A stretch of 64,000 bases of DNA from Limihaloglobus sulfuriphilus (GCF_001999965.1 NZ_CP019646.1:1302001-1366000); one strand, 5' to 3'; counted from the stretch's first letter, positions 53,109 to 63,073 are shown. Translations and numbers: made by a program. The notes: generated from the sequence alone by a model not told the origin.

Positions 53109-54797
53109 ATGTTAATAGCTTTACAAAATATTGATATACATCACCTTAATATAGTTCTTATGATGGGCATCGTTGTTTTCGGCGGTATCGTCGGGGCAAA
53201 ACTTTTTCAGCGGCTCAAGATTCCGCAGGTAATTGGTTATATCGTTATAGGCCTTATAATAGGAGAGAGTGCCCTTGGTATAGTCCCCAGGGAAACAATA
53301 GAGACGCTCAAGCCGCTCAACTACTTTGCTTTGGGAATTATCGGCTTTATCATCGGCGGTGAGCTGAAACTCGATATGTTTCGGCGGTTCGGCAAACAGT
53401 TCACCGCTATCCTCATAGCAGAAGGTGTGCTTGCCTTTTTACTGGTGGGCTCAGCGGCAACTGTAATATGTTTGCTCTTCGGGATGGAGACCAAACTTGC
53501 TCTGGCTGTGGGAATTGTACTTGGTGCGATATCCTCTGCGACAGACCCCGCCTCAACAATACAGGTATTATGGGAATACAAAAGCCGCGGAATGCTCACC
53601 ACCGCAGTTACGGCAATTGTTGCCCTTGATGATGCACTGGCACTGACCCTGTACGGTCTTGGAACGGCAATTGCGGGCATATTAGCCGGCGGAACAGGAA
53701 ACGGAATCGCCCTCTCACTGCTGTACGCCTTTCTTGAGCTGGCCGGAGCACTTGTGCTCGGACTAATCGGCGGAGCGGTTCTGCTGTGGATTCTCCGCAA
53801 AACAAATGATATTCAGAGTGTTCTGGCCTTTGCTATAGGCGCGGTGCTTCTGGTACTGGGGCTCTCGATCGCCCTGAACCTTGACATAATTTTGGCTTCA
53901 ATGGCGATGGGGCTTTTCATAACCAACGTCGCTCCCAACCGCAGTAAGGACACATTTGAGCTTGTGCATAAGTTCGCCCCGCCTATATATGTAATGTTTT
54001 TCGTGTTTGTCGGTGCTGGGATACAGATCTCCAGTCTTACAACGATTGCATGGGTTCTGGTGCTTGTATATGTTGTAGGGCGAAGCCTGGGCAAGATGTT
54101 CGGCTCCTCAATAGGGGCAAAAATAGCCGGCTCACAACCTAAAATAAAAAAATATCTCGGCATGTGCCTCTTTGCCCAGGGCGGCGTTGCGGTCGGGTTG
54201 TGTATCCTTGCCGGGCAGAGATTTTCGGCGTATCCGGAGGTTGGAGAGCTCATAGTCCTTGTTGTAGCCGCGACTACGCTTGTTGTTCAGTTTCTCGGGC
54301 CGGCATTTGTCAAGCTCGCTGTAACTAAGAGCGGAGAAGCCGGGCTCAATATCACTGAAGACGACCTGCTTACGGAATATTCCGTGAAAGATGTCATGGA
54401 AGAATCGCCCGCGGTCATCAGGCATAATTACAATCTGAATCAGATTCTCGATACATTCAGACAGAGCAACCACATCTGCTATCCCGTTGTGAATCAAAAA
54501 GATGAGCTCATCGGCGTTATCACGATTGACGGCATCAGGGAGACATTTATGTACCAGGAAGCGATGCCGTGGCTGCTGGCAGAGGACCTGATGCGGCCGG
54601 TCGGGCATATCACAAGCTCAGGCGAGCTTCTAATCGAAGCCGTCAAAAGAATTCGCGAATCCCACTTAGACTATATGTGCGTTGCCACCGGTGAACCGCA
54701 TAAATTAGAGGGCCTGCTCGACTATCGCAGAGCAATGCGAAAACTCAACGCAGAGATTATCCGCCGCCGCGAACTAGTAGATCAGAGCTTTGCATAA
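53109..54797 (+). CDS. CPA2-type cation:proton antiporter with CBS domains
   Basis: 562 residues. About 13 membrane helices to residue 400, with LKIPQVIGYIVIGLIIG (helix 2), GFIIGGELKLDMF and AISSATDPASTIQVLWEYKS, the Asp-containing ion site. The C-terminal 150 residues hold two CBS motifs (VKDVMEESPAVIRHN and LMRPVGHITSSG), which would bind adenosine nucleotides and gate transport. Exports Na+ or K+ in exchange for protons. Stands alone, with a convergence-free 3' gap. Confidence 0.9.
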   Translation: MLIALQNIDIHHLNIVLMMGIVVFGGIVGAKLFQRLKIPQVIGYIVIGLIIGESALGIVPRETIETLKPLNYFALGIIGFIIGGELKLDMFRRFGKQFTAILIAEGVLAFLLVGSAATVICLLFGMETKLALAVGIVLGAISSATDPASTIQVLWEYKSRGMLTTAVTAIVALDDALALTLYGLGTAIAGILAGGTGNGIALSLLYAFLELAGALVLGLIGGAVLLWILRKTNDIQSVLAFAIGAVLLVLGLSIALNLDIILASMAMGLFITNVAPNRSKDTFELVHKFAPPIYVMFFVFVGAGIQISSLTTIAWVLVLVYVVGRSLGKMFGSSIGAKIAGSQPKIKKYLGMCLFAQGGVAVGLCILAGQRFSAYPEVGELIVLVVAATTLVVQFLGPAFVKLAVTKSGEAGLNITEDDLLTEYSVKDVMEESPAVIRHNYNLNQILDTFRQSNHICYPVVNQKDELIGVITIDGIRETFMYQEAMPWLLAEDLMRPVGHITSSGELLIEAVKRIRESHLDYMCVATGEPHKLEGLLDYRRAMRKLNAEIIRRRELVDQSFA

Positions 54798-55059
54798 ATA
54801 ACAACAACGTCCGGCGTATTTACCAGACAACCCGCAGTAAAGCCGTGAAATGTCAACTTTATGCGGTACACAAGTTTATATTAAATCACAAAAAACTGTG
54901 TAATATATTAGTTCTAAATAACTTATACCAAAAATCGCTTGTACCCCAATCAAATGAAACCCAGGACAGCTCGAGATATTATTCCTGCAAGTTTTGATAA
55001 GGTAAATAATCAAAATGTTATAAAATATCACACAGCTTTTCATGATAAATTCTTTTTTC

Positions 55060-55102
55060 TTGAAAATGATCCGCGGATTCATATACTCACTGTCTTGAGT
55101 AT
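55060..55102 (+). promoter_or_regulatory. Candidate promoter of the PpiD-like operon with an inverted repeat
   Basis: TTGAAA (55060-55065), 16-bp spacer, TATACT (55082-55087). The spacer contains the palindrome ATCCGCGGAT, and ATACTCA/TGAGTAT (55083-55102) is a perfect 7-bp inverted repeat over the -10 box and start, a position where a repressor could act. The rest of the 340-bp gap 54798-55137 has no other feature that I can support. Confidence 0.45.
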
Positions 55103-55137
55103 AAAAATTTATTATTGCTATTATATGGAGCATTTAA

Positions 55138-57228
55138 ATGAACCTCTTCAAAACGCTGAGGAAGCACCAAAAATGGATTATTATAAGTGTATTTATAGTT
55201 GTTATGATTACCTTTATAGGCGGTCAGGCACTCCAGGCACTGCTTACGAGCCGCGGGCCTTCTAACAGGGTCATGGCGACTTTTGGCGATGGGCAGAAAT
55301 TACGCCAGATAGATATTAGAAGCGCTTACCAGCAGCTTGAAGTTCTTCGCCAGATAGGTGCGGAAAGATACCTGATGTCGAATGACCCCATAGCTCTGCT
55401 TGTCGGCCACATCTTGTTTGAGAATGACAGGGGATTTTTCCTTGACGCCCAGTTCAAGAGAATGATCCAGCAGGGTCAGCTTATGATTAAACAGGAAGAT
55501 CTTGATAAATTCTTTAACAGGAGCAACCAGGAAGGCCCCCTTTATTGGATTCTGCTGCTTCACGAAGCGGATAAGGCTGGGATTGCAGCTTCACGTCAGG
55601 ATGCCATAGATGTGCTGCGCAGCAACCCTACGATGTTTACGCCCGATGGTAACGCCTCCGCTCTGGTAGAAAGGGTCAGTTCACAGTTAAACATCTCCCA
55701 GCAGGATATTATGGAGATTTTCTCACGGCTGCTTTCAATTGTATCTTACGTAAAAACAGTAACTTCCAACTCTAATGTCACAATTCCGCAGATCGAGTCA
55801 CAGGCAGGCTTTGCCGGTACAAAGCTAAATGCCGAATACGTTCGTTTCGGAGCGGAGAGCTTAAGGAGTGAAGATGAGGAGGTAAGCGAGGAAGTTTTGC
55901 AGAATCAGTTTGCAAAATACGCAGATATTGCTCAGGGCAATTATACAAAAGAAAACCCGTATGGTTTCGGATATCTTCTGCCCGATAGAGTGAAACTTGA
56001 ATATCTCCTGGTAAACCTAAGCGATATTGAAGCTGTCATAGCCGCCCCAACAGACAACGAAATGGAAGAATATTACGATATCAATAAATCTAATTTTATT
56101 GACCAGCAAGCCGCTGAAAATGAAGATACGACGGCCCTGGATAAACCCGTATATAAACCTTACGCATCTGTCGCGTCTGAAATACGCAGAATGATAATCG
56201 ATCAGCGTAAAAATGAACTTACATCAGAAATTATTTCAGAAGCACAGGATTTGCTTTCCGCAAAGATGGAAGACAAAAACGTTGATGAATTCACTTCTGA
56301 GGATTACAAAGAATACGCGGCTGATTATGCGGATACTGCCGCAAAACTTACGGAAAAATTCGGTGTGAGCTTTTATACCGGAACAACGGGCTATCTTGAC
56401 GGGAGACGCCTGATGATGGATCCCAACATCGGCAGGCTCGAGGTCATGATTACGAACGTTACTTCATTACCACTGGCACGTTACGTCTTTTCCGTCGAAG
56501 AGCTTGGCTCAGTCAAATTAGGAATATATGAAGGCCAGGCCCCAAAACTGTATCAGAATATCGGCCCTCTAAGCTCACGTTACGCAAGAGTAACCGGAAT
56601 GGTAAGGGTTGTCGAGGCACTACCTTCATCTACGGCTGAAAGCCTTGGCACTGAATACTCGACCAAACATACTTCATTGAACAGCTCAAGCGATTCAGAT
56701 TCAATGTACAAAGTCCGCGAAACTGTCTTAAAGGATTGCCAGAGCTTAAAGGCTATGGAAAAAGCAGAATCAGCCGCAAAAAAACTGATAGCAGCCGGCC
56801 AGGACTGGCAAGCAGCTCTTGAGGAGATTAACAAAGAACTCGACAGCAGCATTAGTATAAGCAACTTTACAGACCAGGATATAGCCTCTGCGGGTCAATT
56901 GAAAAGGCTCAAATTCAGGACAAGCTCAATGCCTGGCAGCAGCGCTTTCGTTAATAACGCGACAGTAGAAAAAGCCGTCCAGGATTCGATAGCTGCGTTG
57001 GAAGATTCCCAACCGAAAGCGATTGAAGTCAAAGAAGACCTGGCATGGTACGCGGTGCGTGATGTTTCCATCTCCAAACCGCTTGTGACAGAATATGAGG
57101 ACAGCAAACTGCAGCTTGCCGCTGCGTTTGAGATTACGTCATCACTTGAATCAGCCCTGGAATTCCTCACTGCTGATAATATCCTTTCCAGAGCAAACTT
57201 CGAGCCGATAGAGGAACCTAAAGAGTAA
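55138..57228 (+). CDS. PpiD/SurA-like periplasmic foldase
   Basis: 696 residues. The N-terminal LRKHQKWIIISVFIVVMITFIGGQ is the single membrane anchor seen in PpiD. Residues 40-200 resemble the SurA N-terminal chaperone domain (TFGDGQKLRQIDIRSAYQQ). The middle is helical with an ordered proline-poor region; I could not see a parvulin isomerase signature, so the protein may be a chaperone without PPIase activity. Upstream ribosome-binding site TGGAG. First gene of the envelope run to dacB. Confidence 0.8.
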   Translation: MNLFKTLRKHQKWIIISVFIVVMITFIGGQALQALLTSRGPSNRVMATFGDGQKLRQIDIRSAYQQLEVLRQIGAERYLMSNDPIALLVGHILFENDRGFFLDAQFKRMIQQGQLMIKQEDLDKFFNRSNQEGPLYWILLLHEADKAGIAASRQDAIDVLRSNPTMFTPDGNASALVERVSSQLNISQQDIMEIFSRLLSIVSYVKTVTSNSNVTIPQIESQAGFAGTKLNAEYVRFGAESLRSEDEEVSEEVLQNQFAKYADIAQGNYTKENPYGFGYLLPDRVKLEYLLVNLSDIEAVIAAPTDNEMEEYYDINKSNFIDQQAAENEDTTALDKPVYKPYASVASEIRRMIIDQRKNELTSEIISEAQDLLSAKMEDKNVDEFTSEDYKEYAADYADTAAKLTEKFGVSFYTGTTGYLDGRRLMMDPNIGRLEVMITNVTSLPLARYVFSVEELGSVKLGIYEGQAPKLYQNIGPLSSRYARVTGMVRVVEALPSSTAESLGTEYSTKHTSLNSSSDSDSMYKVRETVLKDCQSLKAMEKAESAAKKLIAAGQDWQAALEEINKELDSSISISNFTDQDIASAGQLKRLKFRTSSMPGSSAFVNNATVEKAVQDSIAALEDSQPKAIEVKEDLAWYAVRDVSISKPLVTEYEDSKLQLAAAFEITSSLESALEFLTADNILSRANFEPIEEPKE

Positions 57229-57274
57229 GGGCCTTTCTTTTAAACAATATTTATCGAGATTGGGCCGCTTTTAG

Positions 57275-57676
57275 ATGAAATCAGTAAATAAAAACATTAA
57301 CAGGAATGAAAACTACCCGGCTTCTGCTGCGATAGCAGCAATTGCCGGCTGGCTTGTTCCCGGCGGCGGATTCCTTATAACCCGCCAATACGCCAAGGCG
57401 GCGGTTCTTTTCTGCAGCATCTCAGCTATATTTTTAACTGGTATATATGTCGGTTCGATCGCTGTGATAGATATTGTATATGCCAAACCCTGGTTTATAG
57501 GCCAGATACTCTATTCCCCTGCCGTAGGTTTTATAGCAAAGGCAGTACAGAGCTCGGGCTTGCAGGCTCACGGGCGGCCGGCGGAAATAGGTCAGATATA
57601 CACTACTGTGGCAGGCATGATGAATCTGCTTGCAATAATACGTGCTTCATCAACAGCTTACAAAACCAAAATTTGA
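57275..57676 (+). CDS. Small membrane protein (possibly DUF6677)
   Basis: 133 residues with about three hydrophobic segments (AAIAAIAGWLVPGGGFLIT, AVLFCSISAIFLTGIYVG, VAGMMNLLAI). The pattern of PGGG in the first segment, followed by a short loop and a second helix, resembles the small planctomycete DUF6677 family; this is tentative. 46 bp after the PpiD-like gene. Confidence 0.7.
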   Translation: MKSVNKNINRNENYPASAAIAAIAGWLVPGGGFLITRQYAKAAVLFCSISAIFLTGIYVGSIAVIDIVYAKPWFIGQILYSPAVGFIAKAVQSSGLQAHGRPAEIGQIYTTVAGMMNLLAIIRASSTAYKTKI

Positions 57677-57686
57677 GGTCTTTAAT

Positions 57687-57932
57687 ATGGCAGAATTCAT
57701 GAATTGCTTAGCAGGCATAAAAGCTCCTTTAGACATCTCAACAAACCCTTATACGCTGTTATGGATACTGCCGCTTTTACTGCTCATATCAATTACCTAC
57801 AGAACGATTAAAATTGACAGTTTTGACATAAAGAAGATTATCGTAGAGTCGGCAAAGATGTTCACCCTGACTATCCTGGCTATGGCTGCCATTACAGCCA
57901 TACTGTGGACTATAGTTAACTACGCTACCTGA
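57687..57932 (+). CDS. Small two-helix membrane protein, unrecognised
   Basis: 81 residues from ATG 57687 (GAGG before it; an earlier ATG at 57642 lies inside the previous gene). Two hydrophobic segments (YTLLWILPLLLLISITY and FTLTILAMAAITAILWTIV) flank a short basic loop with IKIDSFDIKKII. Between a small membrane protein and the ClpP-like gene; perhaps an accessory for one of them. Confidence 0.75.
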   Translation: MAEFMNCLAGIKAPLDISTNPYTLLWILPLLLLISITYRTIKIDSFDIKKIIVESAKMFTLTILAMAAITAILWTIVNYAT

Positions 57933-57949
57933 TAATACGCGGCAACACC

Positions 57950-59131
57950 ATGCAAAAAGTTCGACTTTCATTACTTTTTACCTGCCTATTGGCATTACAG
58001 GTCTATGGAGACACCCTCGAACTTTCTGATGGAAAAACATACACTGGTTATCTGTTTGTAAAAGCGGATCAAAGCCGCTGGTTTCATGCCGCAGAAACCG
58101 GCCGTGATATCAAACTTGAAGGAAAAGACTATAACGCCCGCTACAATCCCACCGGCCGCAAAAACACCGCAGCGGTAATCCCGATTGAATTTCCAATCCA
58201 ATACGAACAGGTCATAGAAACCATTGAGAAGGTCTTAATAGAAGAATCCGCCAAGGGGCATCGCGCTATCGTAATAGAGCTTGACACCCCGGGAGGCAGA
58301 GTAGATATAACAAGAAATCTTTGCAGCATTATTCCCAGATATTCCACCTGCCCTCTTGCTGCCTATATAAAAGGCGGCAGGTTTGGAGGTGCCTATTCAG
58401 CGGGAGCTATAATAGCAATGGCCTGCAACAAGATTTACGCCGCCCCAAACACATGCATCGGCGCCGCGACATCTATAACTATTCAGGATGGCGCCCCCGC
58501 TGATATTGCTCGGGTTTATGGAGAAGACGCCGCGGAAAAATTCAGGTCTGCATTTAGAAACTATATTGCTTCTATCGCCTCAAGCAACGGCCATTCCCCG
58601 TATATAGCCATGGCAATGGAGGAGAAAGACATGGAGTTGCTGGCCGTAGCCCGAAACGATGAAAGGATCTTTATCGACAAAGACCGAATGCTCAAAGATG
58701 ACAGAATAATCGAGGTAGTCTCGCCTGAAGGCGAGCTGCTTACATTAACAGCTGAAAAGGCCGTTGATTACGGCTTTGCGGTCAAGATCGTAACTTCACG
58801 CAAGCAGCTTCTTGAAGATATGTTTCCAGGGAAAAACGTACGGCCGATTGAAATGGTCAGTGTTCGGGAATCTTATGACGAGGTTGAAAAAGCCCTCGAT
58901 TATGCGGGGAAATTGATGGAAAAAATCACAAAAGAGTTTAGAACAATAGAACTAAAACACAGCACGGGGAGTATGTACAGAAAAGATCTCCTGCGAAGTG
59001 TAAATGTCATAAAGAAAAACGCCGAGTTTCTTCTGAAATTTAAAGAAAAATATATAGATATACAATTCGAAAAAGAAGAGATCCAAAAAATTATCAATGA
59101 GGCAGAATCAGTAGTATCAGCGATCAGGTAA
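57950..59131 (+). CDS. ClpP/NfeD-type periplasmic serine protease
   Basis: 393 residues, with a signal peptide (LSLLFTCLLALQVYG). Residues 85-270 are the ClpP-class fold of NfeD proteins: IVIELDTPGGRVDITRNL, PLAAYIKGGRFGGAYSAGAIIAMACNKIYAAPNTCIGAA, with Ser of YSAG as the nucleophile expected. The membrane-anchoring helices and the OB domain that usually follow in NfeD are absent: it ends in a coiled-coil-like region (KEKYIDIQFEKEEIQKIINEAESVV). It acts in the periplasm, on unknown targets. 18 bp after the small membrane gene. Confidence 0.85.
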   Translation: MQKVRLSLLFTCLLALQVYGDTLELSDGKTYTGYLFVKADQSRWFHAAETGRDIKLEGKDYNARYNPTGRKNTAAVIPIEFPIQYEQVIETIEKVLIEESAKGHRAIVIELDTPGGRVDITRNLCSIIPRYSTCPLAAYIKGGRFGGAYSAGAIIAMACNKIYAAPNTCIGAATSITIQDGAPADIARVYGEDAAEKFRSAFRNYIASIASSNGHSPYIAMAMEEKDMELLAVARNDERIFIDKDRMLKDDRIIEVVSPEGELLTLTAEKAVDYGFAVKIVTSRKQLLEDMFPGKNVRPIEMVSVRESYDEVEKALDYAGKLMEKITKEFRTIELKHSTGSMYRKDLLRSVNVIKKNAEFLLKFKEKYIDIQFEKEEIQKIINEAESVVSAIR

Positions 59132-59133
59132 CT

Positions 59134-60555
59134 ATGTTTAAGAACATCTTGAAAATACAATACATCTTATTTTTTGTTTTAGCGGCCGCAGCCGCTGCCG
59201 GAAGCAGTGAGCTTGCATATAAAATAAATACTATAGTAACCAGTAAAAACGTTTCATCGTGCCAGTTCAGTGTAAGCGTATCAAATCCGCGAAACGGTGA
59301 AACAGTCAGCTCTTTTCGGCCGGAGCGGAAACTTATACCGGCATCCAACATGAAACTGATCACTACATCGGCCGCGCTGGAATATCTCGGATCCGATTAT
59401 GTTTTCGACACAAGGGTGTATCTGCATGAAGGTGACTTGATAATCCAGGGCAGCGGAGACCCTCTTCTGGGAGATGCTGATACAAACGAGATTAAGGGCA
59501 AAGAACAATTCTGGGAAATAAAGGCTATAACTGATGCACTTAAATCTGCCGGCGTTAAATCAATAAAGAATATTTGTGTAAACAGTTTCATATTTGACCA
59601 TGTACTGATACACCCCTCGTGGCCTCGTGAACAGCTTAACCGGTATTATGCTCCTCAGGTGTGCGGCATAAATTACAACGGCAACTGCATAACTGTCCGG
59701 GCAGGTAATAACGGCAAACTCTGGTACACCACAGTACCTGAAACCAATTACGTCAATATCAGCAGCAAGGCGTCAATTACATCGTCAGGAGGAAACACAC
59801 TCTGGTGCTCTCGTCCCCCGGAAACAAACAATATGACTCTTTTCGGAAAATGCAGAAGCAGCACTGTAGATATACTTGTTACAATAAACAACCCTGCAAT
59901 GTATTTTGGAATGCTGGTAGGCGAAGCTGTATTGAAGGAAGGCATCAGCGTCCAGGGCCAGGGCAGCATTCTTGAAAAATATTGCCCGGAACCGGGAAAA
60001 ACCAAACCGCTTGCAACCTTTTCGCATACCCTTGAGGATGTAATGATCCGGTGCAACCGAGACAGTTTTAATCTCACAGCCGAATGTCTTGTTAAAACCA
60101 TCTCAGCCAAAAACTCAACCCACAACATTAACGGCGAATGGCCGCACGGACTCAAACTTGTAGCCAGGCACCTGGAAAAACTCGGGTTTAAAGAAAACCA
60201 AGACTTCCAGCTTGATGACGGCTGTGGGCTAAGCCGAAAAAACCTCGTCTCATCTGCCCTGCTCTGCGGCGTACTAAACAATATTTACAACAGCCCCGAT
60301 GCTGAAATGTTTTTGGATACCCTTGCAATAGGCGGCGTTGAGGGATCCGCCCCTGTAAGGAGATATTTTACCCAATCTGATTACAGAGGCAAAATTCTGG
60401 CCAAAAGCGGAACAATAAACGGGGTTAAAGCGCTTAGCGGTATTTGCAAGACTGATTCAGGCGACTATACTTTTTCTGTAATTGTTAATAAGGCAAACGG
60501 CCACAGCAGAGGAGCGATAAACGAAATTGTGAAGGCCATTATAGACTGCCTCTAA
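59134..60555 (+). CDS. dacB: D-alanyl-D-alanine carboxypeptidase/endopeptidase (PBP4, S13)
   Basis: 473 residues. Signal peptide, then catalytic motifs in order: PASNMKLITTSAALEYLG (SxxK), RCNRDSFNLTAECL (SxN) and AKSGTINGVKALSG (KTG-like, KSG). Periplasmic; it trims peptidoglycan cross-links. Only 2 bp after the ClpP-like stop. The last gene of the run. Confidence 0.93.
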   Translation: MFKNILKIQYILFFVLAAAAAAGSSELAYKINTIVTSKNVSSCQFSVSVSNPRNGETVSSFRPERKLIPASNMKLITTSAALEYLGSDYVFDTRVYLHEGDLIIQGSGDPLLGDADTNEIKGKEQFWEIKAITDALKSAGVKSIKNICVNSFIFDHVLIHPSWPREQLNRYYAPQVCGINYNGNCITVRAGNNGKLWYTTVPETNYVNISSKASITSSGGNTLWCSRPPETNNMTLFGKCRSSTVDILVTINNPAMYFGMLVGEAVLKEGISVQGQGSILEKYCPEPGKTKPLATFSHTLEDVMIRCNRDSFNLTAECLVKTISAKNSTHNINGEWPHGLKLVARHLEKLGFKENQDFQLDDGCGLSRKNLVSSALLCGVLNNIYNSPDAEMFLDTLAIGGVEGSAPVRRYFTQSDYRGKILAKSGTINGVKALSGICKTDSGDYTFSVIVNKANGHSRGAINEIVKAIIDCL

Positions 60556-60826
60556 AGCGTTCATATAATAGATTTGATCTTTCAGTTCTTTAACAGCTTA
60601 GATTAAATGCCAAACCGGATAAACTCACGTTAGAAGAAAGCAACAAAAACTTAAAATTGAGGTGTATATAAACTTCTTTAAATACGGCACTTACAATTCA
60701 ATGGTTTATTTTTCTTGATTTATACCCTTTTTTTTCTATAATTATTATGTGTATGTAATTAATTTTGAATTTTGATAAAAGTTAAACAATTAACAACAAA
60801 GTTCTGCGAAACAACAGGGGACAATC

Positions 60827-61048
60827 TTGCATCAGCAAAAAAATGAAAATTTATTCTTTCGTAAAGGCTCGGAATTGTTTGTATTTGTATATGAACCCGG
60901 CAGTGAAAGCCGCCTAATTGACACTGTAGTTGAATATACCAAGAGCCAAAACATCTCTCTGGACTGGAACGATGCGGCCGCTGTGTCTAACAAGATCACC
61001 GACAAACTCCTTGAAAAAACTGAAAATCTCTTTAAGAGACTTAAATAA
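60827..61048 (+). CDS. Small protein, unrecognised, TTG start
   Basis: 73 residues, TTG at 60827 with GGGGA 6 nt upstream (ACAGGGGACAATC). Sequence: short strand-rich start (ELFVFVYEPGSESRL), then a helix (SLDWNDAAAVSNKITDKLLEK). No domain recognised. 11 bp before the recombinase gene, so probably in the same transcript. Confidence 0.6.
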   Translation: MHQQKNENLFFRKGSELFVFVYEPGSESRLIDTVVEYTKSQNISLDWNDAAAVSNKITDKLLEKTENLFKRLK

Positions 61049-61059
61049 ACAGAAATACA

Positions 61060-62019
61060 ATGCCCTTGCCAGAAATTATCATGAATTTCATCAAGTACCT
61101 GAGTCTTGAGAAACATTACTCTGAACATACAGTCCGCGGCTATCAGGCTGATCTTGACAGTTTCTGCCGGTTTCTTGTGAAAGGAAAAGGCCAGCATAAC
61201 ACTCAAGACCAACAAGACTTTACACTTGAAGATGCAAAGCAGATAAGCTCTAAAATAACTTCTATTGAGATAGCTCAATTACGGTCATACCTGGCTTCAT
61301 TAAGCATGGGCTCGTACAGTAAACGGTCAATATCAAGAAAAGTTGCGTCAATACGGAGTTTCTACAAATATCTTTTTAAACGCGGCCTGATAGACAAAAA
61401 CCCTGCCGCTCTTCTCAAAAGTCCCAAAGGAGGCAAGAAACTTCCTAAGTTTATGGAATATGATGAGATAGAGAAACTTTTGCTGGCTCCGCCCCAGGAT
61501 AACTGGCGTGGGTTGCGGGACAGGGCAATACTTGAAACCATTTACAGCTGCGGCCTTCGTATCAGTGAGCTTGTTGGAATTGACATAAGTGATATTGACT
61601 TCGACAATCAGGTCATAATGGTAACAGGCAAAGGGAAAAAACAGCGCCTATGCCCGCTCGGCTCACACGCCATCTATGCCATAGAAAGTTATATCCATGC
61701 CAGAAACCGAGACGCGGATTTCAAACACAGCCCGGATCCAAAGGCACTTTTCCTAAACAAGCACGGTAAAAGGCTTTCCGACCGAAGCATAAGGAGAAAT
61801 CTTGACGGCTACCTGCAGCAGAGCGGACTCGACAGCTCAATCAGCCCCCACACGCTGAGACACAGTTTCGCAACTCATATCCTCAACAACGGCGCCGACC
61901 TGCGAAGTGTGCAGGAGCTTTTGGGGCATAAGTCTCTTTCGACTACACAGATATATACACATCTTACCACCAGCCGCCTGCGCGAGATATATAATAAGGC
62001 TCACCCAAGAAGCAGATGA
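61060..62019 (+). CDS. Site-specific tyrosine recombinase XerC/XerD
   Basis: 319 residues. N-terminal SAM-like core-binding domain (MNFIKYLSLEKHYSEHTVRGYQADL), catalytic Arg in TIYSCGLRISELVGI, Lys in VTGKGKKQRLCPL, SPHTLRHSFATHIL with His and Arg, LGHKSLSTTQIYTHL with the nucleophilic Tyr. A short insert at about 45-65 (GKGQHNTQDQQDFTLEDAKQI) lengthens it by about 20 residues. Resolves chromosome dimers at dif sites; a bare XerC versus XerD call is not possible by eye. No dif-like site was seen here. Confidence 0.9.
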   Translation: MPLPEIIMNFIKYLSLEKHYSEHTVRGYQADLDSFCRFLVKGKGQHNTQDQQDFTLEDAKQISSKITSIEIAQLRSYLASLSMGSYSKRSISRKVASIRSFYKYLFKRGLIDKNPAALLKSPKGGKKLPKFMEYDEIEKLLLAPPQDNWRGLRDRAILETIYSCGLRISELVGIDISDIDFDNQVIMVTGKGKKQRLCPLGSHAIYAIESYIHARNRDADFKHSPDPKALFLNKHGKRLSDRSIRRNLDGYLQQSGLDSSISPHTLRHSFATHILNNGADLRSVQELLGHKSLSTTQIYTHLTTSRLREIYNKAHPRSR

Positions 62020-62080
62020 GCCCTATTCGTATAACTCTATCTATTTATCTAAACGCACTTTTGCGTCATAAACTCAAAAT

Positions 62081-63073
62081 CTATTTTAAGATGCCCAGAA
62101 TCTCTTCAAATGTATCACAATAGTGATTACACAATCCAAGCGTTCCGCCCTGGATGATGTTGCCGTCTTTTATGCCGATAGCGGCAAATCCGGCAAGCCG
62201 GATAGAAGAAATTCCCGCACTGCTGTCCTCAATACCGACTATGCTGTGCCGCTGGCTGTAATCAAGTCCCAGCCCGACACGCGCAACCTCGGCGTAGAGC
62301 CATGGGTGCGGCTTTGGCGAGAGCTCACCAAGCGTGCCGCATGAGCCTTTACGCAAGGGGAAACCGGCAGTAATAATGCTGTCATAGAAATCGTCCGGCT
62401 TGCCCATGCCCAGCGTATGAAACGCGTCAAGTATTTCAGGGTATGCCTTTTCGTACAGACCGGAAGTAACCAAACCGAGCTTGACCCCCATGCCCTTGAG
62501 CTCCATCAGGAAATCTTTGATGCCCGGCGAGGGTGTAAAGGCCCCCTCCCTGCCGCGGCCTTCGAGAATTGCCTGCATCTCCCGGTGGGTATGTTCAAAG
62601 TAGTAGTTCCGGGCCTCTTCCACGGTTTTATCAGGACAGTATTTATTCACGCAGTACTTGAGATGCTCTGAAACACTGTGTCCTGAAACATAAGGCATAT
62701 CAGCGTCCTCAAGTTCAAACCTGGGGTTGTCCAGAAGGCTTGCCGTTGTCTGCTGAATAATCCAAATCCAGAATTCCTCGCTGCGGACTGTCGTGCCGTC
62801 GAGATCCATAAGTACCGCTTTGAGCGGCTTTTCCATCTTTACTTCCGGAACGGGATAGTATGCAGGGTAGCCCATAGCGCTTTTTACGTATGCGATAGTA
62901 CGGTCTTCAAAACTGACAAACTCCACCTTTTTATCGCCGGTGGCATAAATACAAACCACGCCTTCCTTGCCTTCACGGTAGAAACCGTCGCTGCACTGCT
63001 CAAGTTTTATAAATCCGCTCTTCTCTGTAACTTCGCCAATTCCGGGAAGTATTACGCTGTCTTTGTTGTCCAT
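62081..63073 (-). CDS. HAD-family hydrolase with N-terminal extension
   Basis: About 330 residues from ATG 63073 (GGAAT before it); a longer frame starts at 63127 but lacks support. Residues 1-85 are a beta-rich extra domain (GIGEVTEKSGFIKLEQC, VCIYATGDKKVEFVSF). Then a HAD catalytic core: VLMDLDGTTVRSEEF (nucleophile Asp), VTSGLYEKAY (motif II), KPHPWLYAEVARVG (motif III) and VGIEDSSAGISSIRLAG (motif IV), similar to beta-phosphoglucomutase or sugar phosphatases. The extra domain is unusual; substrate unknown. Confidence 0.85.
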   Translation of the reverse strand: MDNKDSVILPGIGEVTEKSGFIKLEQCSDGFYREGKEGVVCIYATGDKKVEFVSFEDRTIAYVKSAMGYPAYYPVPEVKMEKPLKAVLMDLDGTTVRSEEFWIWIIQQTTASLLDNPRFELEDADMPYVSGHSVSEHLKYCVNKYCPDKTVEEARNYYFEHTHREMQAILEGRGREGAFTPSPGIKDFLMELKGMGVKLGLVTSGLYEKAYPEILDAFHTLGMGKPDDFYDSIITAGFPLRKGSCGTLGELSPKPHPWLYAEVARVGLGLDYSQRHSIVGIEDSSAGISSIRLAGFAAIGIKDGNIIQGGTLGLCNHYCDTFEEILGILK

